Of a DNA stretch of 64,000 nucleotides, positions 62,423 to 64,000 are shown in pieces. The translations under genes and the position numbers were made by a program. The DNA comes from Paenibacillus sp. FSL K6-1096 (GTDB lineage: Bacteria; Bacillota; Bacilli; Paenibacillales; Paenibacillaceae): positions 1,240,001 through 1,304,000 of the forward strand of contig NZ_CP150274.1 of NCBI RefSeq assembly GCF_037977055.1, read 5' to 3'. The notes beneath the pieces are model-generated. The model was not told where the DNA came from. It saw nothing but the letters and a program-made list of their open reading frames with translations, and made no database searches. The number at the start of each line of letters is the position of its first letter. Within the stretch, counting starts at the first letter, position 1.

Positions 62423-62764
62423 TTAATTTAGGGTTGCCGCCGCTGGCAGAGTGACTTTAACCACTCCGCTCTCTACGGTGACCGGATAGACCTCCGCCTG
62501 CCCCCGGTCCGGTGCCTGAACCTCTCCGGTGCGCAGATCGATTTTCCAGTCGTACAATGGGTCGTACAAATAATAGCCGGAGACGATGCCCTCGGCGAGC
62601 GGCCCGCCCTTCGGATGAGGACTCTGATTGCGGATGGCATAAACTTCACCATCCGATGTGCGGAATATGGCTAATTCCACCTCTCCCGCAGTCACTACCC
62701 GGCCGATCTGCAGCAGGAAGTCTTCCACTGCTCCTACGGTATATTCGCGGTTACCCAGCTCCAT
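62423..62764 (-). CDS. nirD: Nitrite reductase small subunit
   Basis: 113 residues of the Rieske-like fold. The cluster ligands are absent: the first site reads SPHPKGGPL and the second YDPLYDW, so no cysteine and no complete pair of histidines remain. NirD proteins of this type lack the Rieske cluster, so this is consistent with the family. It starts 26 nt after nirB and probably helps NirB reduce nitrite to ammonium. Confidence 0.87.
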   Translation of the reverse strand: MELGNREYTVGAVEDFLLQIGRVVTAGEVELAIFRTSDGEVYAIRNQSPHPKGGPLAEGIVSGYYLYDPLYDWKIDLRTGEVQAPDRGQAEVYPVTVESGVVKVTLPAAATLN

Positions 62765-62790
62765 AATGCTCTCTCCCTCTCCCTTAAGAC

Positions 62791-64000
62791 TTAGACCTGC
62801 GTCTGTTCGAACAGTGCGGTGCGTGTACCTTGATCATTCAGCATTCTCTTCCATGGATCACTAACCTGGGCCAGGGCAAAATCAATCCGTGCCGCCAGCT
62901 CCTTACGGTTATCGTCACTGCCCAGAATCACTGTCTTAATCTGCTCCAGGCCCATCCGCTCTACCCACTCGGAGGTTCTCTCCAGATAGTTCCCGGTCTC
63001 CCTGTAATACTGGATTACAGCAGAGCAGACCTCAACCAGCTCTTCATCGGTCTTGACCTTGCAGAAGGCATCCGCGATGCGCGGCTTGATCCCGCCGTTG
63101 CCGCCGATGAACACTTCCCAGCCGCCGTCGTTGCCGACGATTCCGATATCCTTCGTGCAGGATTCGGCACAGTTGCGCGGGCAGCCGTTCACCGCCATTT
63201 TGAACTTGGCCGGCATGTCCAGCCGTTCATACTTGCGTTCAAGCATAGCTCCCATGCCCATCGAATCCTGTGTCCCGAAGCGGCAGAACTGCGAGCCGAC
63301 ACAAGTCTTGACCGTGCGCAGCGACTTCGCGTAGCCATAACCGGATGGCATATCCAGCTCTTCCCACACCTTCGGTACGTCCTCTTTTTTGACCCCGATC
63401 AGGTCCAGGCGCTGTCCGCCGGTCACCTTCACGACCTTCACATCATATTTCAGGGATACATCCGCAATCCGCTTCAAGTCCTCTGGAGTGGTGACCCCGC
63501 CGTACATCCGCGGAATTACCGTATACGTTCCGTCCTTCTGGATATTGGCACTCATCCGTTCATTGACGAACCGCGATTCCTTCTCATCCTCATGGGTGTC
63601 AGGATAGATCATGCCCAGATAATAGTTCACGGCAGGGCGGCATTTCGAGCAGCCCTCCGGCTGCTTCCAGTCCAGGACATGCATAACTTCCTTGGTGGTG
63701 CGAAGGCCTTTCGCCGTAATCTCGGCTACGATCTCATCCCGGCTGAGCGAAGTACAGGTACAGATTCCCTGCTTGGCACTTTGCTGGAAGCTGTCACCCA
63801 GAACGAACTGCAGAATCTGCTCGACCACAGGCTTACAGCCGCCGCAGGAACGGGTTGCCCCGGTACAGGCTTTAATTTCATCCACTGTTGTGAAGCCATT
63901 CTCGGTTACAGCATCCACAATAGCCTTCTTGGTAACCCCGTTGCAGCCGCAGACAATTTCTTCATCGGCCATCGCTTCAACGGACAGCCCTTTCTTGGCT
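62791..64000 (-). CDS. nirB: NADH-dependent nitrite reductase large subunit (3' part)
   Basis: The gene runs beyond the right edge; an in-frame ATG at 63972 is internal, since the frame stays open to 64000. About 403 residues are visible: two BFD-like [2Fe-2S] domains (CGCNGVTKKAI, CTCTSLSRDEI, each followed by C-x2-C), then a ferredoxin/sirohaem half-domain and the sirohaem-[4Fe-4S] motif (TCVGSQFCRFG and GCPRNCAESC). It reduces nitrite to ammonium with NADH. Fnr control is expected, but the promoter lies outside. Confidence 0.9.
   Translation of the reverse strand, partial: AKKGLSVEAMADEEIVCGCNGVTKKAIVDAVTENGFTTVDEIKACTGATRSCGGCKPVVEQILQFVLGDSFQQSAKQGICTCTSLSRDEIVAEITAKGLRTTKEVMHVLDWKQPEGCSKCRPAVNYYLGMIYPDTHEDEKESRFVNERMSANIQKDGTYTVIPRMYGGVTTPEDLKRIADVSLKYDVKVVKVTGGQRLDLIGVKKEDVPKVWEELDMPSGYGYAKSLRTVKTCVGSQFCRFGTQDSMGMGAMLERKYERLDMPAKFKMAVNGCPRNCAESCTKDIGIVGNDGGWEVFIGGNGGIKPRIADAFCKVKTDEELVEVCSAVIQYYRETGNYLERTSEWVERMGLEQIKTVILGSDDNRKELAARIDFALAQVSDPWKRMLNDQGTRTALFEQTQV

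Overview
The window looks like chromosomal DNA of a Paenibacillus-type, spore-forming, facultatively anaerobic Firmicute. Evidence: a complete spoIIIAA-AH operon with efp, yqhV, yqhT, yqhR, yqhQ and accBC in the Bacillus/Paenibacillus order, a spore photoproduct lyase, Bacillus-style MntR, Zur and Fnr, a metG T-box, two-domain copper-amine-oxidase-like stalk proteins, and many YesM/AraC two-component systems beside sugar ABC transporters. Nearly all genes are on the minus strand. I saw no rRNA, tRNA, CRISPR array, phage or transposase gene.

Layout. 1-16748: core block, read from right to left: the yqhP/Q pair (plus strand), then yqhR, yqhT, efp, lysC with an internal start for a second subunit, yitT (plus strand), yqhV, the spoIIIA operon, accB-accC, the Asp23-AmaP-DUF2273 cell-envelope stress module, and the first codons of nusB. 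16749-22489: a 51-bp tandem repeat, a patatin-like lipase, a GHL10 (DUF187) glycoside hydrolase with a stalk domain, mntR, splB and ccdA. 22564-29003: zinc homeostasis (znuA, znuC, znuB, zur) wrapped around metG, its T-box leader and yidD; znuC and znuB are separated by 600 bp of repeats. 29175-31481: a large secreted stalk/PKD-like protein with an ECF-type promoter. 31788-37762: sugar ABC transporter with its own sensor kinase and regulator. 37965-43969: mixed-acid fermentation (pflA, pflB, adhE) with well-placed Fnr boxes. 44650-58521: a disaccharide or oligosaccharide phosphorolysis locus (two GH65 phosphorylases, beta-phosphoglucomutase, an esterase-like hydrolase, kinase, regulator and ABC importer). 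58910-64000: fnr, a Nudix hydrolase, a thymidylate-kinase-like protein, and nirC, nirD and the 3' part of nirB.

The genes form clear circuits. Fnr (58910) probably drives adhE and pflB through boxes centred about 41 bp before the inferred start sites, and has a box in its own upstream region. Zur probably represses znuA through a palindrome lying between its -35 and -10. CcpA sites (cre) lie at adhE and the sugar loci.

The most unusual signal is non-coding. Five intergenic regions carry arrays of short palindromes repeated at an almost invariant 51-bp step. Two of them (23742-23918 and 59828-60004), 36 kb apart, have the identical 51-62-51 spacing, total length and internal inversion but different sequence. 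In a third (44407-44634) a stem shows a compensatory base-pair change. A separate 57-nt element with alternative hairpins occurs twice (118-174 and 36182-36238).
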